Notes: generated by a model not told the origin, from the sequence alone. A stretch of DNA of 8,046 bases from Bryobacterales bacterium (GCA_003132865.1 PKYZ01000219.1:4767-12812), one strand, 5' to 3'. Positions 1 through 6,012 are shown, numbered from the stretch's first letter. Program-made: numbers and translations.

Positions 1-552
1 GATGACCGGGTCGAGCTTGCCATCGCGGGCGGACTTGGTCAGATCGACGGCGTAGCGCTCCAGCGCCTGGTACTTGGTTTCGGGGTTGGGATCGGTCACT
101 CGTTGTGTGCCTCGGATGGAAACCAGCGCCTTCAGGATGGCTTCGTGGGTGGCGCCGGCGCGCTCCAGCAGTTGCGCGGCGGGGTCGCGCTTCTGGGCGG
201 AGATGGACAGCAGCAGGTGCTCGGTGGAGACGAACTCGTCTTTGAAGCGGCTGGCTTCGTCGAAGGCCCGCTCCAGCACTTCGTTCAGGGGCTGCGAAGC
301 GTACAGGCCGGGCTGGGGCGGCATGCTGACCTTGGGGATGTTTTGCAACTGGAGCTCGCCTTCGGAGACGATAGCGTCCGGCTGCACGCCGCATTTTTCC
401 AGGACCGGGCGCACGATGCCTTCGCGCTCCTGCGCGAGGGCCACCAGCAGGTGCAGCGGATAGAGCACCTGGCCGTCGGATTTGCCGGCCACCTCCTGCG
501 ACTGCTGCAGCGCCTCCTGGGCTTTTTGTGTGAACTTGTCGAATCTGATCAC
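1..552 (-). CDS. clpB: ATP-dependent disaggregase ClpB, N-terminal 184 residues (gene runs off the left edge)
   Basis: ClpB is a cytosolic AAA+ hexamer that pulls polypeptides out of aggregates together with DnaK/DnaJ/GrpE. The visible part is the Clp N-terminal domain, two helical repeats at about residues 4-48 and 86-124 (FDKFTQKAQEAL, then LNEVLERAFDEA and STEHLLLSI). The linker into the first ATPase domain follows at residues 159-184 (YQALERYAVDLTKSARDGKL, then DPVI), a hallmark just ahead of Walker A. Walker A and everything after it lie outside the window. The start is taken as GTG at 552-550, because the family's usual N-terminus (M-x-x-x-KFT) begins there. Only a modest AGG-type ribosome binding site precedes it. 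The gene lies 104 nt downstream of hsp20 on the same strand, suggesting co-expression under heat stress (inference). ClpA and ClpC share the N-domain fold, but the sequence reads as ClpB. Confidence 0.95.
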   Translation of the reverse strand, partial: MIRFDKFTQKAQEALQQSQEVAGKSDGQVLYPLHLLVALAQEREGIVRPVLEKCGVQPDAIVSEGELQLQNIPKVSMPPQPGLYASQPLNEVLERAFDEASRFKDEFVSTEHLLLSISAQKRDPAAQLLERAGATHEAILKALVSIRGTQRVTDPNPETKYQALERYAVDLTKSARDGKLDPVI

Positions 553-605
553 GGGACCTGCTTTCTTTTAGGATATCAGCCACGCAGTGGCACCATAACG
601 ACACT

Positions 606-635
606 GGGCGGCGGGCCTTTATGACCCCGCCGCCC
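606..635 (-). terminator. Strong GC hairpin between hsp20 and clpB
   Basis: A perfect 10-bp inverted repeat (GGGCGGCGGG at 606-615, CCCGCCGCCC at 626-635) flanks a 10-nt loop, 21 nt after the hsp20 stop and 53 nt before the clpB start. Read on the minus strand it is not followed by a T-tract. It is therefore a poor classical terminator and may instead be an mRNA-stabilising, processing or partial-attenuation structure that lets clpB be made at a lower level than hsp20. The function is inference; the stem itself is plain in the sequence. Confidence 0.5.
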
Positions 636-656
636 ACGCTTGCAATTGGACTGCAA

Positions 657-1079
657 TTACTGCTTGACGTCGATCTTGACTTGCCGCGGTTTGGCGGCGG
701 CTTTCTTGGGCAGTTTCACGGTCAGGACGCCGTTGTGGTACTCGGCGGCAACCTTTTCCGTATCGACGGTCTGGGGAAGGGTGAAGCTGCGCGTGAACTG
801 GCCGTAGCCGCGCTCGATGCGATGGTAACCCTTGCTGGTGTCCTCCTTTTCGAACTTGCGTTCGCCGGACAGGGTCAGGGTCTGGTTTTCGACATGCACG
901 TCGATGTCTTTGAGCTCGACTTCGGGGACATCCGCTTTGAGGACGAGTTCGTCCTCGGTTTCGAAGATGTCCACCGCGGGCGACCAGGGCCGGCCTGCGC
1001 GCGGCTCACTGAGCATACGGGTGAAAGCATCTTCAAAGAACCGGAGATTGGCCAATGGATCGGTATGGGTGATGGACAT
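657..1079 (-). CDS. Hsp20 / alpha-crystallin family small heat-shock protein (140 aa)
   Basis: This is an ATP-independent holdase that forms oligomers, binds unfolding proteins in the cytosol and passes them to DnaK/ClpB. The alpha-crystallin domain spans about residues 32-126. It begins at WSPAVDIFETEDELVLKADV and ends with the signature NGVLTVKLPK (116-125), preceded by SFTLPQTVDTEKVAAEY. The short tail carries an I-x-V element (I136, V138), the C-terminal anchor that docks onto neighbouring dimers. The length is typical for a bacterial class A Hsp20. The ATG at 1079-1077 is chosen because the N-terminus aligns with the family. An AAGGAG sits 13 nt upstream (1093-1098), a rather long spacing. 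It has its own strong promoter and lies just upstream of clpB, consistent with a small protein-quality-control operon. I give no symbol because hspA, ibpA and hsp20 are used inconsistently. Confidence 0.95.
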   Translation of the reverse strand: MSITHTDPLANLRFFEDAFTRMLSEPRAGRPWSPAVDIFETEDELVLKADVPEVELKDIDVHVENQTLTLSGERKFEKEDTSKGYHRIERGYGQFTRSFTLPQTVDTEKVAAEYHNGVLTVKLPKKAAAKPRQVKIDVKQ

Positions 1080-1133
1080 TTGTGTTGTGTTGCTCCTTAT
1101 TCAAGATGTTGGATTTAACTTCATCCGACTACT

Positions 1134-1162
1134 ATAATAAAATATTAGTGCATATTTGTCAA
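1134..1162 (-). promoter_or_regulatory. Near-consensus sigma70-type promoter for hsp20
   Basis: Read on the minus strand, a perfect -35 TTGACA (1162-1157) is separated by exactly 17 bp from a -10 TATTAT (1139-1134, 5 of 6 matches). Transcription would start near 1127, giving a leader of about 48 nt that includes the AAGGAG site. The spacer contains an inverted repeat (AAATAT at 1140-1145, ATATTT at 1152-1157) that could be an operator. No CIRCE element (TTAGCACTC-N9-GAGTGCTAA) is present, so HrcA control is not supported. Promoter assignment is by pattern only. Confidence 0.8.
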
Positions 1163-1230
1163 GTATTGCTGAGCACAATTATGTCTGGTATGGTGGGACG
1201 GTGGTTTCTATTGTAGGGAAAGGGTTTAAG

Positions 1231-1983
1231 CTACGCGAAGGCTTGCCAGCAGAGTTGCACGCCCATGCAGGTGAGCCAGGCGGACAGAGCTACGCGCAGC
1301 GGCCGGGAGGGCAGAACCGACAGCAGACTGGCGCCAATCAAAGCCCCCACCATGCCGCCGATGATGAGGTGGATCAGGATAGCGGACTGGAAGTGCCCGG
1401 CGGACAAGTGAAAGCTGCCGCCGATCAGGGAACACGCCAAGCCGAACATCACATCGGTGCCGACCACGCGGGCTGGCGAAAGCGGGGTCAAATTCAGAAG
1501 AGCGACGCCGCCAAGAGCGCCGGCGCCGGCCGAAGAGAAACCGACTTCCGTGCCGATCCCGAGGGCAATGAAGGGCAGCCAGTTGGAGCGGTCGCGCATG
1601 GCGCGGTGATGGGCGCTTCGATGCAGTGTCCTGATGAGATTATAGAGCGCCATGCTGGCAACCAGTGCGCCGATGCCCAGAAACAGGACGTTACGATGAT
1701 GCTTCGCGTCCAGTAAATCCATGGCATAGAAGCCCAGCAACACGCCCGGCACACCCCCGCAGCAAAGCCGCAGCAGGGTCGGATAATGGATCTGTTTGCG
1801 GACAATATAGACTGGAGCGATGGTCAGCTTGATGACTGCCGAGAATGCCAGCGCAGTGCCGACGGCTGCGGCGGGCGGAACATTGAAGAACAGCATGAGA
1901 ACGGGCGCCAGGAGAGAGCCCGCGCCAACGCCGGTCAGTCCAACGCCCGCCGCGATCAGGAAGCCAACCAGGATTTCAGTCAT
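1231..1983 (-). CDS. TauE/SafE family (sulfite exporter-like) membrane permease (250 aa)
   Basis: This is a polytopic inner-membrane protein of the TauE/SafE family, whose characterised members move sulfite, sulfoacetate or other small organic anions. The substrate here cannot be read from the sequence. It is almost wholly hydrophobic, with about seven to eight membrane segments, broken by a polar loop at residues 117-134 (RTLHRSAHHRAMRDRSN). The two family repeats are visible. The first is at about 15-48 (GLTGVGAGSLLAPVLMLFF, then VGTALAFS). The second is at 148-181 (GFSSAGAGALGGVALLNLTP, then VVGTDVMFG). The length of 250 aa is normal. The start ATG at 1983 fits the first membrane helix, but the ribosome binding site is weak (GAGTGATCC region). 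It lies downstream of the S53 protease on the same strand, separated by a hairpin, so it is probably transcribed separately. No sulfur-metabolism neighbour is present to suggest a substrate. Confidence 0.88.
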   Translation of the reverse strand: MTEILVGFLIAAGVGLTGVGAGSLLAPVLMLFFNVPPAAAVGTALAFSAVIKLTIAPVYIVRKQIHYPTLLRLCCGGVPGVLLGFYAMDLLDAKHHRNVLFLGIGALVASMALYNLIRTLHRSAHHRAMRDRSNWLPFIALGIGTEVGFSSAGAGALGGVALLNLTPLSPARVVGTDVMFGLACSLIGGSFHLSAGHFQSAILIHLIIGGMVGALIGASLLSVLPSRPLRVALSAWLTCMGVQLCWQAFA

Positions 1984-2112
1984 GGATCACTCGGAAGTTC
2001 CACTGAGTGTTCCAGCCATATTAGCGCGGATCAATCCATCGTGTCTATGGAAATTAGTCGGTTCTAGTACGAAACTTGTAAATCGATGAAAACAGGAGGC
2101 TAATTAAGATTG

Positions 2113-2144
2113 GCTGGCGGGCACCTATAGGCGTACCCGCCAGC
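2113..2144 (-). terminator. Hairpin terminator candidate after the S53 protease gene
   Basis: A perfect 9-bp inverted repeat (GCTGGCGGG at 2113-2121, CCCGCCAGC at 2136-2144) lies 23 nt past the protease stop on the minus strand. The loop contains a further short pairing around CCTATAGG. The minus-strand sequence after the stem is A/T-rich (CAATCTTAATTA) but not a clean T-run, so termination may be partial. It separates the protease from the downstream tauE-like gene. Confidence 0.55.
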
Positions 2145-2167
2145 TCTTGGGCGTTCCGCGGTGGATT

Positions 2168-3796
2168 TTAGTGGCCGGGAGCGGCTGCGCTGGCGCCTGC
2201 CAGAGCGTTTCCGATGGCGGTACCGTTCGGGCTGCCCACTCCGGTGCAGGCATCCCAGCCGGGACCCGCCGGGTAGCCCCCGATCTGGCCGGTGATATCG
2301 TTGTTTCCGGTGGTGATATCGTTCAAGGCGTTGGCGTTAGCAAGCTGGGAGTACAGGATAGGATTAAGGAAGCCTACCGGCGTCCCCAGCTTTTGATTAA
2401 TGCGGGCGATCAGGCCAGCCCATAGCGGAGCGACCGCGCTGGTTCCTCCCACGGTACCTTGTTGTCCGTCGGCCAGGATCTGGTATCCGGTTGCCGGATC
2501 GGCGTTGCCGGCCACATCGGGGACGCCGCGGCCGATCCGTCCGCCGGGATTCACCGAGGGCGGCACATTGGCGTTGGCCTGCCAAGTAGGCAGGTCGATG
2601 CTGTCGCTGATGCCGCCGCCGGTGGCGCCTCCATTGGGGCCATCGTTCCAAACGGTCTCGCTGGTAATGCTCGTGCCGGAAGACTTCAGGGTAGTGCCGC
2701 CGCAGGCCAGCACGAAAGCGCTGGAAGCCGGGAAATCGCAGTGGGCCAGACCATCGTCGACCTGGTCGCGCGAGCCATCGTCGCCAGCCGCGCAGCAGAT
2801 CGTGACGCCCATGGCGGCGGCAGCTTGAAACGCTTCGTTCACGGCTTGGATGGCCTGGGCCGACCAGATCAGTTGACCTTCCGCGAACCCCCAACTGATG
2901 GAGAGAACGGAGGGCTTATGAACGCTGTCGTGGACCGCGGTGGTGATGGCGTCCACCCAGCCTTGCTCGGTGAAGTTCGAAAAATAGACCACGATGTTGG
3001 CGCCCGGCGCGACCGCGCCGGACACTTCGATGTCCAGCATGACTTCGGTATCGGGGCTGTCCTGACCCGGAGCCGGCTGGTTGGTGACGCCATCGACGGA
3101 CACGGCCGTAATGGAGGGCGTGGACATCCCCAACTGTTGAAAGTAAGTGTCCAGGTCGGTGGTAGTGTAGCCTCCGCCGAACTCGAGAATCCCGATGCAT
3201 TCGCCGGTGCCGTCCAATCCGGCCGGGAAATTATAGAGTTGGGCCACCTGGAGCGGCGTATATGCGGTCGGAGGGGGGGCCGGATGCCGCTTGTGTTGGC
3301 GGAAATGCGGCCGGGCCTGCGGCCGGTTATCGAACCCGAAGACGCCCTGGACGATGCCTGTGAGATCCTCCGGTATGTAGATGGGGCCGGTGCGGCCGCG
3401 AAAGGCGCCATCCGGGTGCTCGTAGTTGGCAAGATACACGCCGAATGCCGCGCTCAGCGCCGCGATCGTTCCGGAAACAACCACGGTGCGCCGCGCCTGG
3501 CTGGCTTCAATGACGGTCAGATTCTGCTGGTGGGCGAAAGCCTCGATTTTGGCGAGATCTTCGGGATTTGCGCCGTACTTGGCCGCGAACTCTTCGCGGC
3601 TCATATACTTGCGCTGGTGGGGCGGGGTGGCGGTCAGTTCGTTCGCCGATGCCAGATTCTGTAGCGTCTGGCGCGGACGCACGCGCACACTGATTTTGAT
3701 TTGCTCGTTGGGATCCGGGGCGCCTACGACCCGGGATCCGCGGCGAGCGGAGCGCTCGCTGCCGGGAAGTGCCACGCGGTTTTTGTGTTCTGCCAT
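2168..3796 (-). CDS. Sedolisin family (S53) serine-carboxyl proprotease, kumamolisin-like (542 aa)
   Basis: This is an acid-active endopeptidase of family S53, made as a zymogen that cleaves itself. The pro-kumamolisin domain spans about residues 30-160 and ends in FGFDNRPQARPHFR. The mature domain starts near residue 178 (AYTPLQVAQLYNFP). Catalytic residues by family motif are E251 and D255 (EVMLD), oxyanion D339 (AAGDDGS) and nucleophile S453 (GTSAVAP). The C-terminal calcium site is intact (NDITTGNND, then YPAGPGWDACTGVGSP). All key residues are present, so the enzyme should be active. The start at ATG 3796 is chosen because AAAAGGAG (3803-3810) lies 6 nt upstream; the frame stays open for 20 more codons without a comparable site. 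No classical signal peptide is visible (N-terminus MAEHKNRVALPGSERSARRG), as is also true of kumamolisin itself, so the export route is unclear. A hairpin follows the stop. Confidence 0.95.
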   Translation of the reverse strand: MAEHKNRVALPGSERSARRGSRVVGAPDPNEQIKISVRVRPRQTLQNLASANELTATPPHQRKYMSREEFAAKYGANPEDLAKIEAFAHQQNLTVIEASQARRTVVVSGTIAALSAAFGVYLANYEHPDGAFRGRTGPIYIPEDLTGIVQGVFGFDNRPQARPHFRQHKRHPAPPPTAYTPLQVAQLYNFPAGLDGTGECIGILEFGGGYTTTDLDTYFQQLGMSTPSITAVSVDGVTNQPAPGQDSPDTEVMLDIEVSGAVAPGANIVVYFSNFTEQGWVDAITTAVHDSVHKPSVLSISWGFAEGQLIWSAQAIQAVNEAFQAAAAMGVTICCAAGDDGSRDQVDDGLAHCDFPASSAFVLACGGTTLKSSGTSITSETVWNDGPNGGATGGGISDSIDLPTWQANANVPPSVNPGGRIGRGVPDVAGNADPATGYQILADGQQGTVGGTSAVAPLWAGLIARINQKLGTPVGFLNPILYSQLANANALNDITTGNNDITGQIGGYPAGPGWDACTGVGSPNGTAIGNALAGASAAAPGH

Positions 3797-3802
3797 GAAT
3801 TG

Positions 3803-3810
3803 CTCCTTTT
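3803..3810 (-). promoter_or_regulatory. Ribosome binding site deciding the S53 protease start
   Basis: On the minus strand AAAAGGAG sits 6 nt before the ATG at 3796-3794. This decides for the 542-residue product over the upstream ATG at 3856, which has no comparable site. I see no convincing sigma70 promoter between here and 3950. Confidence 0.85.
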
Positions 3811-3951
3811 GATGTGTTTGAACTTGAGACGGAGTTGCCGGCGTCCGCAGGTACACGGGACCGGCGTTCCCTCAATTCGGTCCTCACTTGCTGGGTATAT
3901 GGTGAGTGGGACAGCGAAATAGTTTCAAGAGATTTGCGCGAGGCGCCCGAG

Positions 3952-4018
3952 CATAACGAAAAAAAACTGACCTATACTTTCGTTATGGCTTGGACAACGA
4001 AAGGACCGTTTCGTTATG
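3952..4018 (+). promoter_or_regulatory. Operator-like cluster of four TTTCGTT/AACGAAA half-sites around a -10-like box
   Basis: Two inverted repeats lie in tandem. The first is a perfect 10-bp pair, CATAACGAAA (3952-3961) and TTTCGTTATG (3978-3987), with a 16-nt loop. The second is a perfect 7-bp pair, AACGAAA (3996-4002) and TTTCGTT (4009-4015), with a 6-nt loop. The two forward half-sites share 12 bases, TTTCGTTATGGC. A TATACT box (3973-3978, 5 of 6 to the -10 consensus) lies inside the first repeat, but no good -35 was found. The last half-site ends in the ATG of the Fic-like remnant. This arrangement looks like a repressor operator for that gene, perhaps self-encoded in its lost part (inference). 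It could also affect the divergent protease gene. Confidence 0.6.
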
Positions 4019-4164
4019 GCGGCTGACTGGTCGCCAAGGTCGGGCACGTATATCGTCACCGCGGTGGGCGGCGAGAAGGTGCGGGCGTTTGTGCGGCGTT
4101 TATGCTAGCACTTCCGCCAGATCCGCCGTTGCGGCTAGCGGATCTGCAGATCCGGCTCGCCGCC
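4016..4164 (+). pseudogene. 5' remnant of a Fic-family protein gene, frameshifted and truncated
   Basis: Translation from ATG 4016 gives MAADWSPRSGTYIVTAVGGE followed by KVRAFVRRLC and a stop. The next frame continues LALPPDPPLRLADLQIRLAA. Together these resemble the Fic/DOC N-terminal region, whose members typically read (G)E-x-VRAFVP-x-PLPP-x-PPL ahead of a helical segment. The break has a visible cause: GGCGTTTGTGC (4084-4094) is followed directly by GGCGTTTATGC (4095-4105), an 11-bp tandem duplication with one mismatch. Removing one unit joins the two frames into VRAF-LALPPDPPL. The similarity stops near 4164, and no Fic catalytic motif (HPFx[DE]GNGR) occurs anywhere in the window, so the AMP-transferase core is gone. 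An AAAGGA 10 nt before the ATG and the operator cluster are its likely expression signals. Family assignment is from remembered consensus over about 45 residues. Confidence 0.6.
4084..4105 (+). repeat. 11-bp tandem duplication causing the Fic frameshift
   Basis: There are two adjacent copies, GGCGTTTGTGC and GGCGTTTATGC, with 10 of 11 bases identical. Eleven is not a multiple of three, so the duplication shifts the reading frame and brings the TAG at 4106-4108 into frame. The one mismatch shows it is not brand new. Confidence 0.85.
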
Positions 4165-4197
4165 TGGGCTGGGGAGGGCGGCATTTCGAAATTTAAG

Positions 4198-4264
4198 CGA
4201 ACAAAGCCATTTGCGGTGGGCAAGGGCGATATTTGGCCCGTTCTTGGACGAACAAAGCCGTTTG
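4198..4264 (+). repeat. Two copies of a 16-bp repeat (CGAACAAAGCC[A/G]TTTG), 51 bp apart
   Basis: CGAACAAAGCCATTTG (4198-4213) and CGAACAAAGCCGTTTG (4249-4264) differ at one base. They lie just past the point where Fic similarity ends. The block has no recognisable gene. It resembles dispersed intergenic repeat material that I loosely recall from soil Acidobacteria, but I cannot confirm that from one window. Confidence 0.55.
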
Positions 4265-4782
4265 GCGACATGCAACACGGATGCGAAAACATGGAAAGTC
4301 TTACATTTTGTTGCATTTTGCCGCTTTATCGCTGGAGAGCGCGTACCGACGCCCACATGGAAACGGACGTTGCTGCTCTGCGATGGCAGTAGCATGGTGT
4401 CAAAGACCGGATGGGCGGATTGGCGCGCCGAATCGGACCCGACCTAAAATGAGGGTAGCGCGGCGGCAGCGGTCCAGAGGAGCAAGTGCGATGGATGCCG
4501 CTTTTTCAGGGACCTGTGGGGAATTCGCGACGCGTGGCATGGACTGGATCGGCCGCAGCCAGAACTGGATGGAGGCTCGCATCCGGGAAGTGCCCATTTC
4601 GAGTGCTGGTGCGCGTTCATGAATTTTTGCAAACAATAGGTGTGCTTGAGATTGGCTTGCTCGATTGCATAGCTGCGTTCCGCCAGCACGGGCTTCTTGA
4701 GATTGAGCCATCGATCCGCCCGCTATGCTGAACAGGCGCGGCGCCGTGCGTTTCTTCGGCCCGTGGTTGCTTTCATCCAAAT

Positions 4783-4813
4783 CGCGCCGCCGCGCGTTCT
4801 TCGGCGCGGCGCG
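4783..4813. repeat. GC-rich stem-loop
   Basis: A perfect 8-bp inverted repeat (CGCGCCGC and GCGGCGCG) with a 15-nt loop lies about 105 nt ahead of the plus-strand membrane-protein gene. No T-run follows on either strand, so I do not call it a terminator. A related sequence (GCGCCGTGCGTTTCTTCGGC, 4741-4760) just upstream suggests a decayed local duplication. Confidence 0.45.
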
Positions 4814-4860
4814 TTAAAGTGCCCTTAAGCGGCGTACAAAAGGCGCGGAAGGCCGAGCCG

Positions 4861-4888
4861 TTGCGCTCCCGGACACCGCGGGTATAAG
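4861..4888 (+). promoter_or_regulatory. Weak promoter candidate for the membrane-protein gene
   Basis: A TATAAG -10-like box (4883-4888, 5 of 6) lies 16 bp after TTGCGC (4861-4866), which keeps only TTG of the -35 consensus. The start would fall near 4895, leaving a very short leader that still contains the AAAGGAG at 4900-4906. This is pattern evidence only. Confidence 0.35.
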
Positions 4889-4917
4889 ATGAGGAGCCTA
4901 AAGGAGTCGGAATCGGC

Positions 4918-6012
4918 ATGGAGCAGCCTCAGCCGGATCAGAAGCAGACCTACGCGAATCCTCCCGCTTATTTTGGGGAGGCGCTTGAAGATGCCGAGCG
5001 GCTGCTCAAGTACGCGTCCGAGATGGGAATCACGGTAGAAGACGACGTGCGCGATCACGTCTTGCGCGCCCGGACCGCGAGCGGCAGCGTGTGGGACGAG
5101 AAAACCGTCGCGAATCTGCTCGCGGCGCTCGGAAAACTCGCCGCCAAGCTCAAGCCCGTGACGGCAGAGAGCCTGAAGGCGTGCAACGGCAGGCCCACGG
5201 TTAGAAAGTACTGGCTCGTGGCTATCTGCCTGGTCGCCATCATCGTTCCGTTTTCGGTGGTGAGCTTTGTAACGTCGGCCATATCGAGCACCATCAAGGC
5301 GGATATCACGGCCGCCAACGATCTCGCCCTGAGGCTGCGTGCGCAACTCGGGCCTCCCCCGCCCGAGGAGAGGAAGGACGCGAAACCGCCCAACGAGATT
5401 TCCGATTCCACCGTGATTACCGAGCTCCAGCAGTACGCGAGCTACATCCGGGAGATCGACGCCGCAGCCCGGCAGTTGCGTCGGCTCTTGCCCGGCGCGG
5501 AAATGGACCCCTTTCAAAAGAGACGCGGCGATCATACGCAGATCCATCAGACATTTCAACTCCCCGAGCCACTGACGGACTTTGCCGCGGCCGCCGCCGA
5601 TCGAACGAGGGTGTATCAGGATGTGCGGTATTTCGGCCAGAGCCTGGTGGACGACGTGGCGGTCTTTTATGGCGCGATTACCACCTGCATTCTGCCCGTT
5701 CTCTATGCGCTGCTGGGGACGTGCGCATATCTGTCGCGCACATTCGAACAGCAAATCCAAGCACGGACGTATGCGCCATCGGTGGCAGACGCCCCTCGGT
5801 TCCTGATTGCGGCCATCGCGGGCGCGGTGGTTGGCCTGTTTAACAACTTCGCCATTGGGCAGGGCGTCTCCATCTCGCCTCTGGCGATCGCGTTTCTTGT
5901 GGGATACGCCGTGGATGTGTTCTTCGCGTTCCTGGAGGGCACGATCCAGAAGTTCACCAGGAGCAGTGCGGCTTCCTCCACGCCGCCGGCTGCAGACGGC
6001 GGAAAAGCGTAG
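4918..6012 (+). CDS. Multi-pass membrane protein of unknown function (364 aa)
   Basis: I do not recognise a named family. Residues 1-97 are soluble and helical (EALEDAERLLKYASEMGITV, then LAALGKLAAKLKPVTAESLK). A first membrane helix spans about 98-120 (YWLVAICLVAIIVPFSVVSF). A polar, partly coiled linker follows (122-245), with a PPPPEE stretch at 146-151. Three further helices lie at about 247-273, 294-313 and 319-340. The last two are rich in small residues (AAIAGAVVGLFNN; SPLAIAFLVGYAVDVFFAFL). The tail is low-complexity A/S/P. No catalytic motif is seen. The large region between helices 1 and 2 is probably outside the cytoplasm if the N-terminus is inside. ATG 4918 has AAAGGAG 11 nt upstream (4900-4906). 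It is monocistronic and convergent with the rpsD-rpoA-rplQ operon. I recall similar uncharacterised proteins in soil bacteria, unverified. Confidence 0.82.
   Translation: MEQPQPDQKQTYANPPAYFGEALEDAERLLKYASEMGITVEDDVRDHVLRARTASGSVWDEKTVANLLAALGKLAAKLKPVTAESLKACNGRPTVRKYWLVAICLVAIIVPFSVVSFVTSAISSTIKADITAANDLALRLRAQLGPPPPEERKDAKPPNEISDSTVITELQQYASYIREIDAAARQLRRLLPGAEMDPFQKRRGDHTQIHQTFQLPEPLTDFAAAAADRTRVYQDVRYFGQSLVDDVAVFYGAITTCILPVLYALLGTCAYLSRTFEQQIQARTYAPSVADAPRFLIAAIAGAVVGLFNNFAIGQGVSISPLAIAFLVGYAVDVFFAFLEGTIQKFTRSSAASSTPPAADGGKA

Larger units (their letters stand above)
4165..4917. other. Unassigned stretch, no convincing gene
   Basis: Several short open frames exist on both strands, but none has a good ribosome binding site with a recognisable product. 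Visible structure includes the AACAAAGCC repeats at 4198-4264 and two CTTGAGATTG copies (4645-4654, 4696-4705), again 51 bp apart. There is also an 8-bp GC stem (CGCGCCGC 4783-4790, GCGGCGCG 4806-4813), and a CATTTTG doublet near 4304-4320. A minus-strand frame around 4600-4720 reads RWLNLKKPVLAERSYAIEQA and onward for some 40 residues. It looks protein-like but is closed by a stop upstream and I do not recognise it. The whole may be gene debris plus repeats joined to the Fic remnant. Confidence 0.6.

Noticed and set aside
593..602. Single CGTTATGG-type half-site upstream of clpB, similar to the operator motif near 4009
   Set aside because: Only one half-site without a partner; an 8-base match is expected by chance.
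621..1118. Plus-strand open frame opposite hsp20
   Set aside because: Antisense shadow of a clear Hsp20 with its own promoter and ribosome binding site.
1081..1200. CIRCE or HspR-type heat-shock operator ahead of hsp20
   Set aside because: No TTAGCACTC-N9-GAGTGCTAA or related arrangement could be found; GAGCACAA near 1171 is only a fragment.
1984..2112. Promoter for the TauE/SafE gene
   Set aside because: Only weak boxes (TTTTCA-17-TACTAG on the minus strand) and short palindromes such as GGAACTTCC were seen, too poor to call.
2459..3664. Long plus-strand open frame (401 codons) opposite the S53 protease
   Set aside because: Antisense shadow of a gene with all catalytic motifs intact; its translation is rich in G/R/D/A with no domain.
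4400..4780. Minus-strand 126-codon open frame as a real gene
   Set aside because: No ribosome binding site, no recognisable domain, and a competing frame looks more protein-like over part of it; treated as unassigned sequence.
4825..5760. Minus-strand open frame of 311 codons opposite the membrane protein
   Set aside because: The plus strand has a ribosome binding site and clean membrane helices; the minus translation is R/G/H-rich without structure.
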